Assembly: GCA_034008185.1 (NCBI GenBank)
Contig: CM067086.1
Span: 30,463,007-30,527,006 of the forward strand
DNA from: Gorsachius magnificus
Lineage: Eukaryota > Chordata > Aves > Pelecaniformes > Ardeidae
Direction of reading: 5' to 3'
Length of the DNA: 64,000 nt
In this document: piece by piece, positions 1 to 13,800 of the stretch
How the letters are laid out: every line of letters begins with the position of its first letter
How positions within the stretch are numbered: the first letter of the stretch is position 1
Made by a program: the position numbers and the translations under genes
Notes under the pieces: generated by a model
Database searches by the model: none
Told to the model about the DNA's origin: nothing
What the model saw: the letters and a program-made list of their open reading frames with translations, nothing else

Positions 1-265
1 GACTCACGCCGGCCCCGAGATGGGCGGCAGCGCGCCCGGGGCTGCCCCGGCCCCCCCTGCGCGGCCGCGGACAGACCGACCTGCCCGGCGCCGCTCCCGC
101 GGGTCCGCCACCGGCTCCTCGCCGCCTCGCAGCCCGGCCCCGCTCGCTTCCGGCCCGGGCCCCGCCTCCCGCCGCGACCTCACTTCCGACGGTACCGCCG
201 GCCGGGGGGAACCGCCAGGCCCTCAGCCCCCAGCCGAGCCCCGGGCCCCGGGATTGAAGGAGGCG
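1..265 (-). promoter_or_regulatory. Edge of CpG island, probable PSEN1 promoter/first exon
   Basis: Very GC- and CpG-rich sequence that changes abruptly to AT-rich DNA after about position 265. An ETS-type motif (CACTTCCG) lies at about 180-187, and a donor-like GGC|GTGAGT on the minus strand lies at about 3-8. In vertebrates the gene downstream of RBM25 is PSEN1 in the same orientation, so a leftward PSEN1 promoter is expected here; PSEN1 promoters are known to depend on ETS factors. Identity rests on synteny alone, because no PSEN1 coding sequence is in the window. Confidence 0.6.
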
Positions 266-3200
266 CCTCCGGCCAGCGCCGGCACCCACGGCCAGGCAGG
301 AGCGTTTCTGAAAGGACAAGCTGAAAGCTCGCCCTTAGGCAAAAGCATGACATGGGGACAAGCGGAACGTAACCGAAAATGAGAGAGAGTCACAGATTGT
401 GGGCAGGCTGGGGCGGATATTAGGGAGCCAGCTTCGGCCAAGGGTAGGCTTGCAAGGGAAACGGAGCTCGTCCTGTTGAACCTGGTGAGAGACATTACCA
501 AGAGAGAGGTATTACGAGAAAATACTTCTTGGCTGTTTTGAATTCATACATAAGCTAGTCAAAAGAGCCTTATGAAAAGTAACTTGAAGGGATCTTTGCA
601 CGTCAAACTAAAAAGACTATTAAAACTTAACCTGAAGTCAATGTGGCATCTTTTCAGGAAGCCGCTAGTAGAGCTGTGACTCATTTCTGGAAGAAGGGCA
701 ATTTCAAACTTGAAACTTACCTTGATAGTTGAAGCATAATCCACAATCCTTCTTTAAAAATGCAGAACCTAACTGGGTTACTAACATAAAGGAAACGCTA
801 TGATACATGTAAACATTCTGCAAATGAAAGAAGTAAAAGCTCCGGAGGGGACATGCAATTCTGCATGTTTAGAACAGATTTGTATTTCACTGTTCGACCA
901 CGCTACGGGAAGATCTATGGGAAAATGAAGCAGCACAAAAGCATCGCGCATAAAAGTTAGGTTTTACATAAGCATTTTGACACAAGTCCTGAGTTTCAGT
1001 AAGTTGTATGCATATGAAGTGCATTTAAAAAGCCTTTTTTAGACCGAAAGCGATGCCTAACCATTAACCAAATAAAACTTCGTTATTTTAAGAGGGGAAC
1101 CCCCCCAAACCCAAACATGGACAGACATACAGCTGTACCAGACTATTCCCTATTGATATCATTGATATCAGTTTGATCTATGATGAAGTGTCTATAAACA
1201 ATACCTCGCACTGCTCACACTGTGACTGGGCACTAACTGGTAAGCCTGCATGTATGACATCCTATGTTCCTATTCAGGAAAACGTGTAGATTATAAAAAA
1301 GCGTGACCCTGTTGCAATAGAAAAGCCAACAGCTTCCAGTTTCTAAAATACTAACTCCTGCAAGCAGCAATCTAGCAACTCCATTTAGTAAAAGGATGAA
1401 AGGTCTAACACTTCCCCCCCCAGTAACAGGATTAAGCATTAGTAGCAAGAAATAGGAATTCAGTAAGGAACTAAACTTAGTGTTTGGGGCCTTCCCCCTG
1501 CCCACATTTAGAACCACAAACATCTAGCAAAATTGTTATTTTTAGCGCAGGTCCTGTTTAAAAGAGGAGGAAGGAAGCACCCAAAATTAGAAAGACCAAA
1601 TCAGTATGTAAACAGGTTGAATATTCTTAGGAACAAAAAGAAGTCTCTTAGCAAATGAATGGTAATATAAAAATGTGTCATTCTTGGTAATGGATCTTAC
1701 TTGTTCATGGTTTCCCATTTCTTTTCAGTGCGTACTGATGAAAACAACAATACTTTATATTTTGTACTCACATATTCCAACTGACACTGAACAGCAGTAA
1801 CGCAGAATGATTACCAGGAGACTAAGGGCGTGTGTTAGGTTAAGGTGTAAAGCCTCGTTCCACAGTAAAGCCCAGATCAACAACTAGTATATCCAGTTAG
1901 GTTGTACAAATACTGCTATTTCCCACCCCCCCTGCACCATGTGTAACTTCTGAAGTACCTTTCCCCCACTGAATGGATCACACCATGGCATGCTGCACTG
2001 AGCACCCAGCGGTGAGCGCGTATACTTCGCTAACCGATCTTGTTCTCAGTACACTCTTTACCTGTGCATTCATTAACACAACGCACACAGTGCGCGTTAA
2101 ATTGCACGTTCAGACCGTAAAGTGTTGTAATGTTGTCAAAAAAGGCTTTTTCTAGCCCATATTTTCCAAGTTTATCTTGAAATAATTCTGCTACTGCATG
2201 TTGAAAGAGCAATGGTTAACAAAGGGAAGTTACTTTCTATATCAAGAGCCTTCTCAGCAGTATGTGATTTGTGTTCTGTCCCCCAGCATCACAGGCAAAT
2301 GTTATGACTGAGAAGTAATAACACTAATTTGAGTAAGAGGTAAACACTAGAAGTGACTTTATAAAGCAACATTTTGCATTCTGAAAGAGGAAATTTGTTG
2401 AAGTACTTGCATGAGCCAAATCAGAGATGCTACAGTGAACATTCCTTCCTCCTTCCACTACTGAAGAAAATCTCAACTTCTGCAAAATTAGTTTTTTTTA
2501 ATATGTCACAACTGCTTCTAAATACTTATTTACCTGGATATTTAACACTCCATCTTAAATGTAGGTGTCTTCCTCACCAAGACGCCTTCAGTCTCCTTAG
2601 GAAAGGTACAGTACAAGCCTATGTCCAGTGCATAAATAATGTAACAGAAGAATATGCAACTTTAGTTTAGGGCAAGAGAAAATAAGCTGAAGTTTCACAA
2701 CTTGAGCTTTCACTGAGGGATCTCAAGGACGTTAGGCAATCTGTCACGTCGTGGCATTACAACACATTCGTCACATTTGTCTTGTTTAACTACTACTACT
2801 GAGAGAGAGAACACCATACTAGCAGGACAAAAAGCACTCATGAAGTTCACTCTCCCTCTTCTCTGTATTTACTACTAACAGAGCAAGTTTTGAATTTATT
2901 TCGAATTTGGAGAATTTTTGGTAAATGCTGATGCAAAACTGTATGGGGAGATTGGAGAAGTAATTTCTTAGGGTAACATCAAGTTGCAGAAAAAAAAAGA
3001 GGAAGGTTGCAGCATAGAAGTATGTAAGACAACATTCTCACGCAAACTCAAGCACAACATAAAGTAACATCTGAGCATTACACTTCAAGTTAAAAAAAGA
3101 ACATTTTGTGGTGTGTAGTATTACAGGGGTAAGAAACAACACATTGGGATCGCATCTGCATTTGCAGGCTTCTAGTCACCTGACATCAAGCAGGAGGTAA

Positions 3201-4439
3201 TTTTAAAAAACCCCACCCCTAATTTGTGAACACTTGTTGATTCAGAAAGCAGTCTTAAATATAATTGCATGCTGCACAAGACTCCAAAAGAATGTCAGCC
3301 CTTAAATCAAATATATACATTTTTAATATCTGAAATATTTACATGGTGGAACCTTTACACGATCCCGTTTGTTAAGAACAGTGTTTTCAAGTGTCCTCTC
3401 CAGATACAAAGAACTAGTGACTCAAGGTCATAGTTATGTTTTCTGAACAGGTCAACCTGTATCCTTCAGTTAAATACAATATAGAGATACTGCAACACCT
3501 TTACTTAATTTGTTTGCTATTAAGAATTGTGTTTAAAAATTAAAAATGTTTTTGAGACAGTTTGCTCCCTGGAACACAGTCCTCCTGCAATCAAAACAGC
3601 TCATAGCACATTATCGATTTGTCTTCTTACCCAGGTATGAGATAAAAAATGCAGTTTACAGTACATCTCATCATTTTTACCATATCAGCCTATTTATAAA
3701 AACCCATACAAACAAGGCAGGGAAATATCACCCTCTTTTTGTGGACAATAGACTGCTTACAGTAGAAAACAAAAGTTGGGTCTGGTTTAACAGTATGGAT
3801 AAAAACAAGACTTCGGTTTTGAAAACTTATGGTTTAGTTTTTGTCAACTGCTATGGTCAGTTACATCCAAATGGGTATTTTTTTCCTAAATACTAAAAAA
3901 ATGTTTTTAAAAATAATTTCTTTAAAAAAAAAAAAGCCATCTGATTCTTTTGGAGACAGAAGGGATAATAAGGAAGGGCTAAAATGAAATTGAGCAGAAG
4001 ATATCCTAGGTTAAAAAAAACCCAAAACATTAAAGAGCACTTATTGAATTGAGGTCCTGCTCTTGTTTTAACTGAGCAAAGAATAAAAACCTTCCTGCAA
4101 TTTGCACTTTCTAGGAAAGAAGCAGAGCATCTGCAGGAGATTTAAGTTCCCAGATTAATTAGTAATTCTAAATGGGCAACAAAGTATCAAGACTACTGCT
4201 GGTTCACCTCAGAATGAAAAGTCTGAGTGAACTCCTCTTACAGAGTCAGATGAGGGGAACCAAATGAACACACAAAGCTGTTCTGTGAAAGCAGCTCAAG
4301 CCACTCATTTTGAAATTGTATTCTGATCATTCCTTAAATAAAAAGAGGGAGAGTATGAAAAAAAAAAAAGCACTGGTAAATTTGCAGTAAAATCATTTGT
4401 CTTCATCTGTAACTGATATAGTTCCACACTAAGTGCAAA
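266..4439. other. Intergenic / possible distal RBM25 3'UTR, no gene seen
   Basis: AT-rich DNA between the left CpG island and the recognisable RBM25 3'UTR. ORFs here are short and resemble no known protein. A minus-strand AATAAA lies at 2895-2900 and could serve a long RBM25 3'UTR isoform, but nothing proves its use. Short A and T runs are present. No RNA gene was recognised. Confidence 0.6.
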
Positions 4440-4767
4440 TGTTTTGCAAAACAGGGGCTTTTTTTCTTAATATTTACAAGAATCAGAGTAACATAAAATT
4501 ACCAGAGAGCATGTACAGTAGCTGCAGGTTGTAAAACATACCGGTAATTGTACCTTGTGAATTATAAAGAGAACCAATGCAGGATTCAGATAACTAACTG
4601 AGAAGGGTAAAGGGGGCCTCAGAGCAGAGGACAAAAAAATTTCACATTTTCTACATAAAAAAATACAGGTCTCAAGTCTCTGAGAACAGAGAAAATTTGA
4701 AGTCTTTGAATGATGGAAAAAAAAAAGCCCAAAATTGAAATGGAACCCTAGAAGCAAGGAGAGTGCT
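4440..4767 (-). other. RBM25: RBM25 proximal 3'UTR, conserved
   Basis: Directly follows the RBM25 stop codon on the minus strand. It contains blocks I recognise from the mammalian RBM25 3'UTR, for example AGAAAATGTGAA, TTGGTTCTCTTTATA, GCAGCTACTGTACA and TTCTTGTAAATATTAA, in the same order. The left limit is where recognisable similarity stops. The cleavage site was not determined; no canonical AATAAA is seen at that end. Confidence 0.75.
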
Positions 4768-4860
4768 TTATTTCACTAGACCAATCTTCTTTGCTTCTGT
4801 CTCGTATATCAACAACCTCCACATTTTGACTATGAAAACTTCAGCTTCTTCATCTAGTAC
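4768..4860 (-). CDS. RBM25: RBM25 last coding exon (18)
   Basis: 93 bp: VLDEEAEVFIVKMWRLLIYE and TEAKKIGLVK, then TAA at 4768-4770. This is the last PWI helix. An AATAAA hexamer overlaps the stop codon (minus strand, 4767-4772). Confidence 0.98.
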   Translation of the reverse strand, partial: VLDEEAEVFIVKMWRLLIYETEAKKIGLVK

Positions 4861-7800
4861 CTGTAGGAAATACACATTTTAGAGATTATTTTTTAGGTTA
4901 GGTGTTCCAGTTATAAAGACTAATTCTAGACACATCAGAACTACAAAGTGGAGGTAGTGTAATCCAAGTTCAGCCTTTGAGCAAGGCACTGGATAAGATC
5001 TCAATGAATTTGTCTTGTCTTGCATTTATCACCTGATGTGACTAGGCTCTAATGATATCCTTGTACAATGCAGCTGTTGAGCACTAAAAGATTAAAGTAC
5101 CAGTATCCTAGTCTCCAAAAGTGCCTTGGGAAGAGGCAGACAAATGGCAGGCTTGGGAAGAATGTAGGAACAGGACATACACATGGTATTTTCCCTTAAT
5201 TCTCTCCTAGTCTCTGCTCATTTTCAGGTTGGAACATCCTTGGATATTTACTAAGTAATCCCTTGATTTATTTCTCTTCCTTGAACTTATTATCCAGGCT
5301 TTTTTTGAATCCATGCAAATTTTTAGCACGCACAATATCGCTCAGGAAGTTCCCCAGGTGACTTACTAGTCACACCAAGAACAACCTACTAACTTCGCTA
5401 TGAATCTGCCTCCTACCAACTATGCCTCCAAATTTCCGTATTGGAAGAGTGTACAATGAGTTTTTATTCACCTTTCAGTGTATGAAAACAAGGAGAAACA
5501 GTGGCATTATTTCATAAAGTTTCTCTCTTCCAACACCAGGCAAAAAAGAACTTTTACCACTCTAGAGAAAAATCACCTTTTGCTCATTAATTAGGAATAG
5601 ACCTACTAAACCACTACTTTAAAAAATCTTGTTACAACAATGAGAAGGAATAAAAGCTTCTGTTTCTGATACTGTTCTGTTATTGTTGATTCTTACCTCT
5701 ACTGTTAGGGAAAGAATCTTTGTTCCACGTTTTTGAATACTGAGAAATTCTGAACAGGGATCAGTGATTTCTACCTAGATGCTGTAACTGCAAAATCATG
5801 CCTGTGCTAGCATGATGTTTAATCAAAACAGGTTTCACATCTAATGCATGTTTTCTGTGCATGCTCTAGGAAGGCCAAATATTTCTTTCATGGACTCCTA
5901 CTATTTCATGCAATTGACTGTTAGCTTCAGTATAATGTAGAAGGTATATCAGCTACACAATTTCTGCTTACCATGGCAACATCATCCAGTATGCTCTGTG
6001 GTGAGCTGTGAGCCATAACCTGAAAGAAACACATGGTTTTAGACTGAAAACTCAGAGTAAGCCATATAAACATCTTTGGACAAAACCCAGTTACTTCTCA
6101 AGGACTTTGAATGCTTTGCACATGCAAAAAGTATTTCCAGTTAATTAGTTCCTAGTATCAACCAGGGCAAAAATTAGCATTAAACCACATCAGATTCCAT
6201 CATACTGAGTGCTAATTTATGGCTAGTTACTGAGGATCAAGTTCCAGAAAGCTCCAGAGATTCAACAGGTCCTGTATTTGCTGGCTATTCTTGCATTTCT
6301 AATTAAGCTCTCTTAATTTAAGGAATAATCTCCCCTTCCTTCAACAATGAATTTCCTAATGAAAAACAAAGGCAAAGTTCTCCCTATATCACTCTTCGTA
6401 ACTGAATTTTCCATCTGCCTGTTTCAAATTGGTTTTTTTCAGAACCAAGTAAGTTGTATTTCAATACTAGAAAATGGCTTTTTATATGTATATTTTTATA
6501 TATGTATATATATAATGTATATAATTTAAGCTTGGCAAATATTCAACTTCAGCTTTTCACTTTCTACTAACCACCTGTGCCACAAAACTATCACTTGCTT
6601 TGCCTCTCAGACAGTAGCCCTAGAAGATAAACTGAGACAAGCCATTATGAACGCGAGTACCATGAAAGCTGAAAAGAGTTTTTGAAATTCCCTATTGATG
6701 AAAAATCATAGAGTTGCCATGACAGATTTAAAGGCAAGTTATTAGAATTTAGTTTGTAATTTGACGGAAGAAGCTACACAGCTTAGTTTAAACAAGTCAT
6801 CCAACAGCTAAAAGGTGTAGCAGAATGACTTGTAATGTCAACTCTAAAAACTTAGTATTTGCTTACTACTAAAGCAACAACAGCATCAAATGTCCAAATG
6901 TTAATGGCCAATGAGATATTAACTCTGAAATCTAATGATAAAACTCCCAGTTAGAACACCTGCTCTTGTCAATTGCTCATTTCTTCAATCCAGTTCCCTA
7001 TGTTTATCTTACAGATAACAGACAGCATCTAGCAGGCACATAGTGTGCATAAGCATCAAAAGAGGTAACTTGTAAAACATTAGGGTACATATCGATTCCA
7101 AGTACACCAATTGTCTCTGCCGACCAATATCATAAATTACAGAGAAGCTAAGAACAGACTGCCTGCAAATAAAAGTACTGCAGTCATCGCAGCAAAACCC
7201 AGATTTCACAAAGGAAGTGGAAGATACTAACCTTAGAACAAACAAAGTCAACTAGCGTGGCTTCCTCTTCACCAATATATTCTATTATTTTCTTGTTGAT
7301 CCATGGTCTAATTCTACGTTCCATTAGTGTCTGGAAAAAGAAAAAAAAAACAAAACAAAGACCACCAAACCCCATGATTTCCATAAACTTTACTGTCTTG
7401 AAACAATATTACCAGATAGGCAGCTAGAAGACTGAAGCAAAAGATACATTTTGCTTCAATGAGATAATCCCTAGCAATTTGGCATCTGCAAGTATTCCTG
7501 ACAGTCATTCAAACATGTTTCTACAGGACCTTTTTTTCTCCCCCTTCCATAAAACTACTAGGCTATTTGTAGCAACAATTCAGGAAACCAAACAGAAATA
7601 AGCAGGCATATTTCAGAATAAGTATTATATATGGACAAGAAATACAGTACTCAAGTTTGATTCCATTTGATAATGGGACTCCAGTGGATTGGAGCATCAG
7701 GAACATCGGTTTTCTATTTGATTCCAAGGTTTGATTGGAAAAAATATGCTTTTTTGTGAATTGTTAAAAGAAATCAACTTACTGAATCCACAATTGACCA

Positions 7801-10800
7801 GTCAAGAGGATAAGCAAAGAGCTCTGGTTTTGCTGTGGGAATCTTCTCAATAAGACTCTTAATATGTTTGCGTTTTTCTTCTGTATTGACACTGCCTTTG
7901 ATATTGCTTTTATCTTCTTCTCCATAATCCAGGGGGACAAGTTTCCTTTTCCGGGGCACATCATCACTGTCTTCATCATCAAATTTATTGAAAACACTAT
8001 CCACAGCAAGCTTCTTCCTTTTTACAGCATTGGGCTGATTAGGACTATTGCAAGCACCTACCACCCAAAAGACAAAAACATATTCATAAACTGCAACTGA
8101 AGCTAGTTTGCTCTTCATGCATTTCTTGAGGAATATCAGTTTATGTTATATAAATGTCTGCGAATGCCCAACATCAACATTTTATCTCTCAAACTCTGTT
8201 ATAAAAATGGCAAAAGAGGTAAAGATCTCAAACTGAGTTTGAGATTTTTGAAAAATGGGGTCTTCCTTCTCTGCCCTGAAACTAATTAGCACCCTCACTG
8301 AGGGTGGGCTATAACATAATCTCAAACCTTAGCAGAGGCAGAAGAGCACAGAAGCAAAAGGTTGCAATGAATCTAGCTGTAGGAAAAGCATTAATCAGCC
8401 TAATACCATACACTCTTCTCCTCATTCAAGATATAACACAGCATGAGCTCAAACTGCAGCCCCACGTATAATTTCATCTAAATAATAACTAATAAATGCA
8501 CAAACCTTCTGGCATACAAATATCCTTAGTTCTGCTGCTCAGAATAGATTTTTTCTAAAAACAACAGGAAATTGCTAAACTACTAAGGAACTCTACACTC
8601 ATGTTGCATTTGCGATTGTCATCAATTCATTGTGCTACTCCAAGAGGAAGTAAAAATAATCTAATTTTTAGTTTTCTTCTTTTAAAAAGGTCTTTGTGAA
8701 TAAACAGAAGTAATACCTAGGACTTAAAGCTAACACATACTTACATCAATCAGTTCTAAAAGAAACATTTAGAGATCTATTAAGCTGAAAAAGCATGTGG
8801 AAATAACTAACCCTGGCTCAGAGCATTCCTTAAAAACTAAGCCTCAAGGATGCCAAAACTTCCCTCCCTCTCTTCCCTCCGGATTTTGGAAGAAAAGAGA
8901 TCTATAAAAGGTATCTTCTGGATAGGAGAAATCAAGCACAGCATTTGGATAATAAAAACTTGATAAAGTATGTCAAAACATACAATGTATTTGGGAAACC
9001 GTGTGGCTACTCAGCTTGGTATTTTTTTCATTCTGATCCCATGTGGAACATTAAAATAAAGTGTAAACTTGCCTAGTTTGAGGCTAAGTCCTATTTTGGG
9101 CCGATGCTCCTCTGGCTGCTGTTGATCAGGTGAATTTTCATGAGGGATAATAATGCCACAGGGAGATTCATCACCAGGTGTGTTAGGGGTTGCATTTCCA
9201 CTGGCAGAAGAAACAGAGGGGGCAGAACTGATGGGTCGTAAAGTTGGTTTAAGGCAGGGCTTTTGTTCAGGTTCCTCCTCCTCTTCCTCTGGCTCTTCTC
9301 TTTTTTCCTCTTTTTCTGCCTTTTCTTCCTCTTCCTCCTCAGACTCTGGCTCTTGTTTTATTTGTGGCTGTCTACGCCGCTCAGCCTCCTGCTCCATCTA
9401 CAATGAAACAGACAATTAGCAAAAAAGACGACTTCTCAAAACCAGCACTGTTTGAAAAAAATCTAAAGAGCCTCTGTTTCCTAAAGAAGTCTGTTAGTCA
9501 AGCACAAATACATGCAACTACTGCCATTATAATCAGAAATACTGATTAATCCAATTTTTTTTTTTTCTAAATCCATCCAAATATAGATCTGGAAAGTTAG
9601 TTTTTGTTTCCAGTGTTCTTACTGCTTCTCTGGACTTCTTTTTAAGAAAAAGTGAACCGAGAAAGTATTAACTATCAGATCTCTTACACAATTTTGCTCA
9701 ATACCACCAGAATACCAAGGGCTCTTTTCTTCCTGTCAGACCAACAGCTACTTACCCTCTGGAGTTCTGCATCTGGATCTGGGTGTCCTTCTGCCAGAAG
9801 GCGCTGCCTAATTTCTTCTAATTCTTCCTTTTCCCTTTTCCTATCCCGTTCGTCTGCTTCCATCTCTTTCTCCCTGTCTCGTAGCCTCTTCTGAAGAGCA
9901 CTACCCCTACAAAAGATACAAATTTTGTACTTCAAAGAACATTCCAATGAGAACCTTGTACTACAACACAAGAAATACCTGATACAGATGTATCTTCCAC
10001 TAAATGAAAATAAGATTCATAAGAGCATCTGGTGTCCTCTATTTTTGTATTTTAGAGGATTCTAAGATACCAGTTCCCTGCACTACTGTACAAAAATTAC
10101 CCCATCACATTAAACAGATATAGAGAATGTGACCACTGATGATCTTGGAAGAACAATCATACTACTTTATAGGTTTTTACTTGACAAGAACCAGTTCTGC
10201 TAAATTAGTTTGATACAAATTTTAGTTAGTTCCATGCTGAAGGATCTGCCCCATCCTTTACAGAGTCAACAAGCTTGTTCTTTGTACAACTTACAGCTCG
10301 CTTGTAGTGAATTGTCTTAGAGGCATGCTTGATCCCTTCTCTCTGCCCCAACCACCTTATTTTGGCATTACGCTGACCTCTGCTCTGCCTCACTCACATG
10401 TGATAAGACAGAGCAGCTACCCCTAAGCATTAAAAAGTAACAGTAAGGAGTTTCTCTTTTCCCTCTGGCACTTTATCAAGTGACACAGAAATAATTTACG
10501 TAATTATATGACCCTTGAATTGCCACATAACCACACAAATATAAACTCCATAAGCCTCTGCCAACAAACCCCACAACTGTGTCAAAATGAACAATGAAGA
10601 TTGTTAGGAATCAATACAAAGACGTACCTGTAGTATTTTGGATCATCTCTGTCATCATCATAATCTTCTAAGAATTCTTTTAACCGTTTGGCTTCTTTTG
10701 CCTGCAAGAAATTGAAACATAAGTAACGTTATAAAATGATTTCTGCTTTCCTTTCCAAGAGTTTAAAATTAAGTTAACTTGCTAATAATATTACTAAATA

Positions 10801-13800
10801 TCTACTATGCTTCAAACTAAAAACACACAGTTTTTCAGACAGAAAATGGGAAGGTTTTGGAATTGTGTCCTCTTCCAGGGATCTGTCTACTTGCTATTAT
10901 ATGTTCAATAGCAGATAGTACATACATTAGGTCCACTGGGATCGTGCCTCTGATTTGTGGACTACTGTTCTGTTATTAGCATATCAAAGAGTTTTTAAAT
11001 ATATACACACACCCCTTTTTTTTCCTTACCTCATAAAAGAGGATCAAAGTGCCTGTTCTTCAAATCTGTAAGTCTGGTATAGAATATTTTAACGTGGCAG
11101 CTTACATGTATTTTATCAGTACTGGTCTGTTTCAAGAGCCGTGCTTTTTAAAACTTAGTTATGCACAGAAACAAATCTAATGGATACTTCCAGGATAAGC
11201 ACTCTCCTACTGTGTTAACTAATCCAAACCATGTGGCACTGTATTAATGCACAGGCCTAAAACTGAATGGTGGATAGAGAGGAGATATTTTTCCCCCTCT
11301 CTCATAAAATGAAAAAGAAAAAAAAAATAAAAATAAAGCATTTCTTTAAGGAGAATATAAATTAGGACATTCTAAGCAATATCTTTAAATGACCAATAAG
11401 GTATTTCTACGCTAATGACTTCAAGAAACAGATTACGGTTATGGTTGTAAATTCAGCACAAAATTTAACACTGCTCTCTACAACTGCCATCCATAGATAG
11501 CATCCAGGAGGATCATGAACAGAAAATAGCCTTGAGTCAAACTTTTTTTTTTTTTGCCTCTAATGCATTATGGGGGAAAAGTTAGATTCCACGTAAACAA
11601 TGTATCTTCTAAATTTTTTTTTTTTTTTTTTCCTTCTCCTTTCCTGTGTCTTCTCTGCCTACTTTGCTTTGAAGCAATTCTCAATCCATCTCCTGCTTAG
11701 AACTCTCTCATATCCTCTCTCCTTCTCTGGGAGAATTATGAAGTGAAATACCACCACCATAATTTAAAATAACTTCTTTGTGCTTTAGCACAAAACTATG
11801 AGATTACAGAACTATCTATCTTCTGAAGGTGTCTTTTCAGACAAAACTTCCAAGCATTACATTGATAACTGATAATTTCACAACTAAGGAACAAAAGACA
11901 GAAATTTACAAAGTGCTTAGATGTATTATGGAATATTTTATTGTATATTATAGAAGGTTCAGGCAGATGAGTACATTGGAAGTAAAAAGACTGGTCTAGT
12001 TCCACCTGCATGATGCAGAACATATAGTAGGTTTTGCTACAAACCTGGCACAAATACAGGTTACAGATGTAACAGTGCATGATGACCAAACCACAGTATT
12101 TTGCAGTGCCTACTACTCATTATTTTGCCTTCACAAGACTAAGCCACTAGGCTTTGTTTTCCAGACTCTCAGCAGTATTCCCACTTATTAGACATCTTCT
12201 GTTTCAATTCTACCACCTCTTTTTTTTTTATTTAATAAAAACATACATGGTGCTAGTACAAAATGAGAGTTCTACCACTATCCATAAAGACAGCAGTAGA
12301 ATGTTCCACTCAAAATGGGACACAAAGAACAAAGGGGGAAAGTTACAAGTAAAACTGTAAGCCTTACCATTTCCCTTCTTCTTTCTTCTTCCCTTTCAGC
12401 CTCTTTTTCATATTCTCGACTTTTCTTCCGTTCTCTGATTTCCCAGTTTTTAAGACGCTACAACAGAAGAAAAAAACATACACTCCAATCTCAAGAACAT
12501 TAAGAACAGTGGTACTACTTTAAAGTTAGTTTGGTTTATTGTTTAAAACCAACTGCATTAAAATTAAGCAAATTATTTATTTGTAATTTAAAACACCAGA
12601 ATAAGAAGTCCAAAGTTGTTCTGACAGTGACTTACAAATTCTGCCCCAATTCATGTAGTCAAAGGATTAAAAATATATTTAAGAAAAGGAGAGGGAGAAG
12701 GAATGACTTATTTATAACAGAAGACTTATTATAATCCCTCAGAAACAAGTTCTTCTTTAAGGAACCTTAAAAATCCCAACCTACCTCTTGATATGCAGCT
12801 TCTTTTTCCCGCAGTTTCCTCTCTAGTTTTCGGCGTTCATAGGCATCTTCTTCATCTTCTTCTCGGTCTCTCTTCTTATCCTTCTCCCGTTCTCGTTCCC
12901 GCTCACGTTCTCTTTCCCGTTCCCGCTCGCGTTCTCTTTCCCTCTCTCGTTCCCGCTCTCTTTCCCGTTCCCGTTCTCTTTCCCTGTCTCTGCTTTTTTC
13001 TCTGAAGGAAAGAAAAAGTTCAAAGTTAAGTACAGACCCTTCCTCTCTCCACTCAATCAAGTGATTTCACTTCAAATGCATAATGCACTATTTATAGCAT
13101 CTTGCAAATCATTCTTCTGCAATTATACAAGATGATTAGCTGATATAGCAACGGGCATAAATCAATACTTCTAATATATTCAAACCCCCATTTACCTAAA
13201 AATAGTTGTTTGAGCACCAACTATTAAATAACGGTATTTACAGAAACTAAGTGTGAGCACATGGCAATTGTTATGAGACTTTGTTAGTAGTTCTCAATAA
13301 ATAAGTGACAGCTAAAACCCCCACAAATAAAAGGTATGCTTAACAAATCATTCATGTTTACATGGCTTACAGACAACTTTAAATCATCTTGTCAGTAGTG
13401 TTCAAGTGAAACAGCTGTTTTTCCTATGGTGAAGAGGGAAAAAGAGCTTCTAGTGTCTGACATGATTAGTCACAGTTCAAGACTGAAATAGGAATCCCCT
13501 TGCTTTTATTATAATAAAAAAAAACCCAAACAAAAAACCAAAACACCCCCACATAACAAAGGAAAAGGTAAAACCTATTTAAGCTAAAAGATGCTGCAGA
13601 CATAAGAGAACCTCAAATAGGAATAAAGCTACTCCATGAAAAAATAAGAGATCTGAGATAAAACCAGTATGCTTAAGACATGGTTAGGTGGTTGCTTACT
13701 GCATATTGCAGTCCTTATATTCCTGTACTGTGGAGAGAAGAAGTATTCTTCCAAGTTCTGTAAATACAACATTTTCTAAAATTTTGATTTCCTGTTTTTA

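Noticed and set aside
12860..13000. Periodic short repeats resembling an array
   Set aside because: The 6-bp periodicity encodes Arg-Glu dipeptides of RBM25. There are no spacers, and CRISPR does not apply in a vertebrate.
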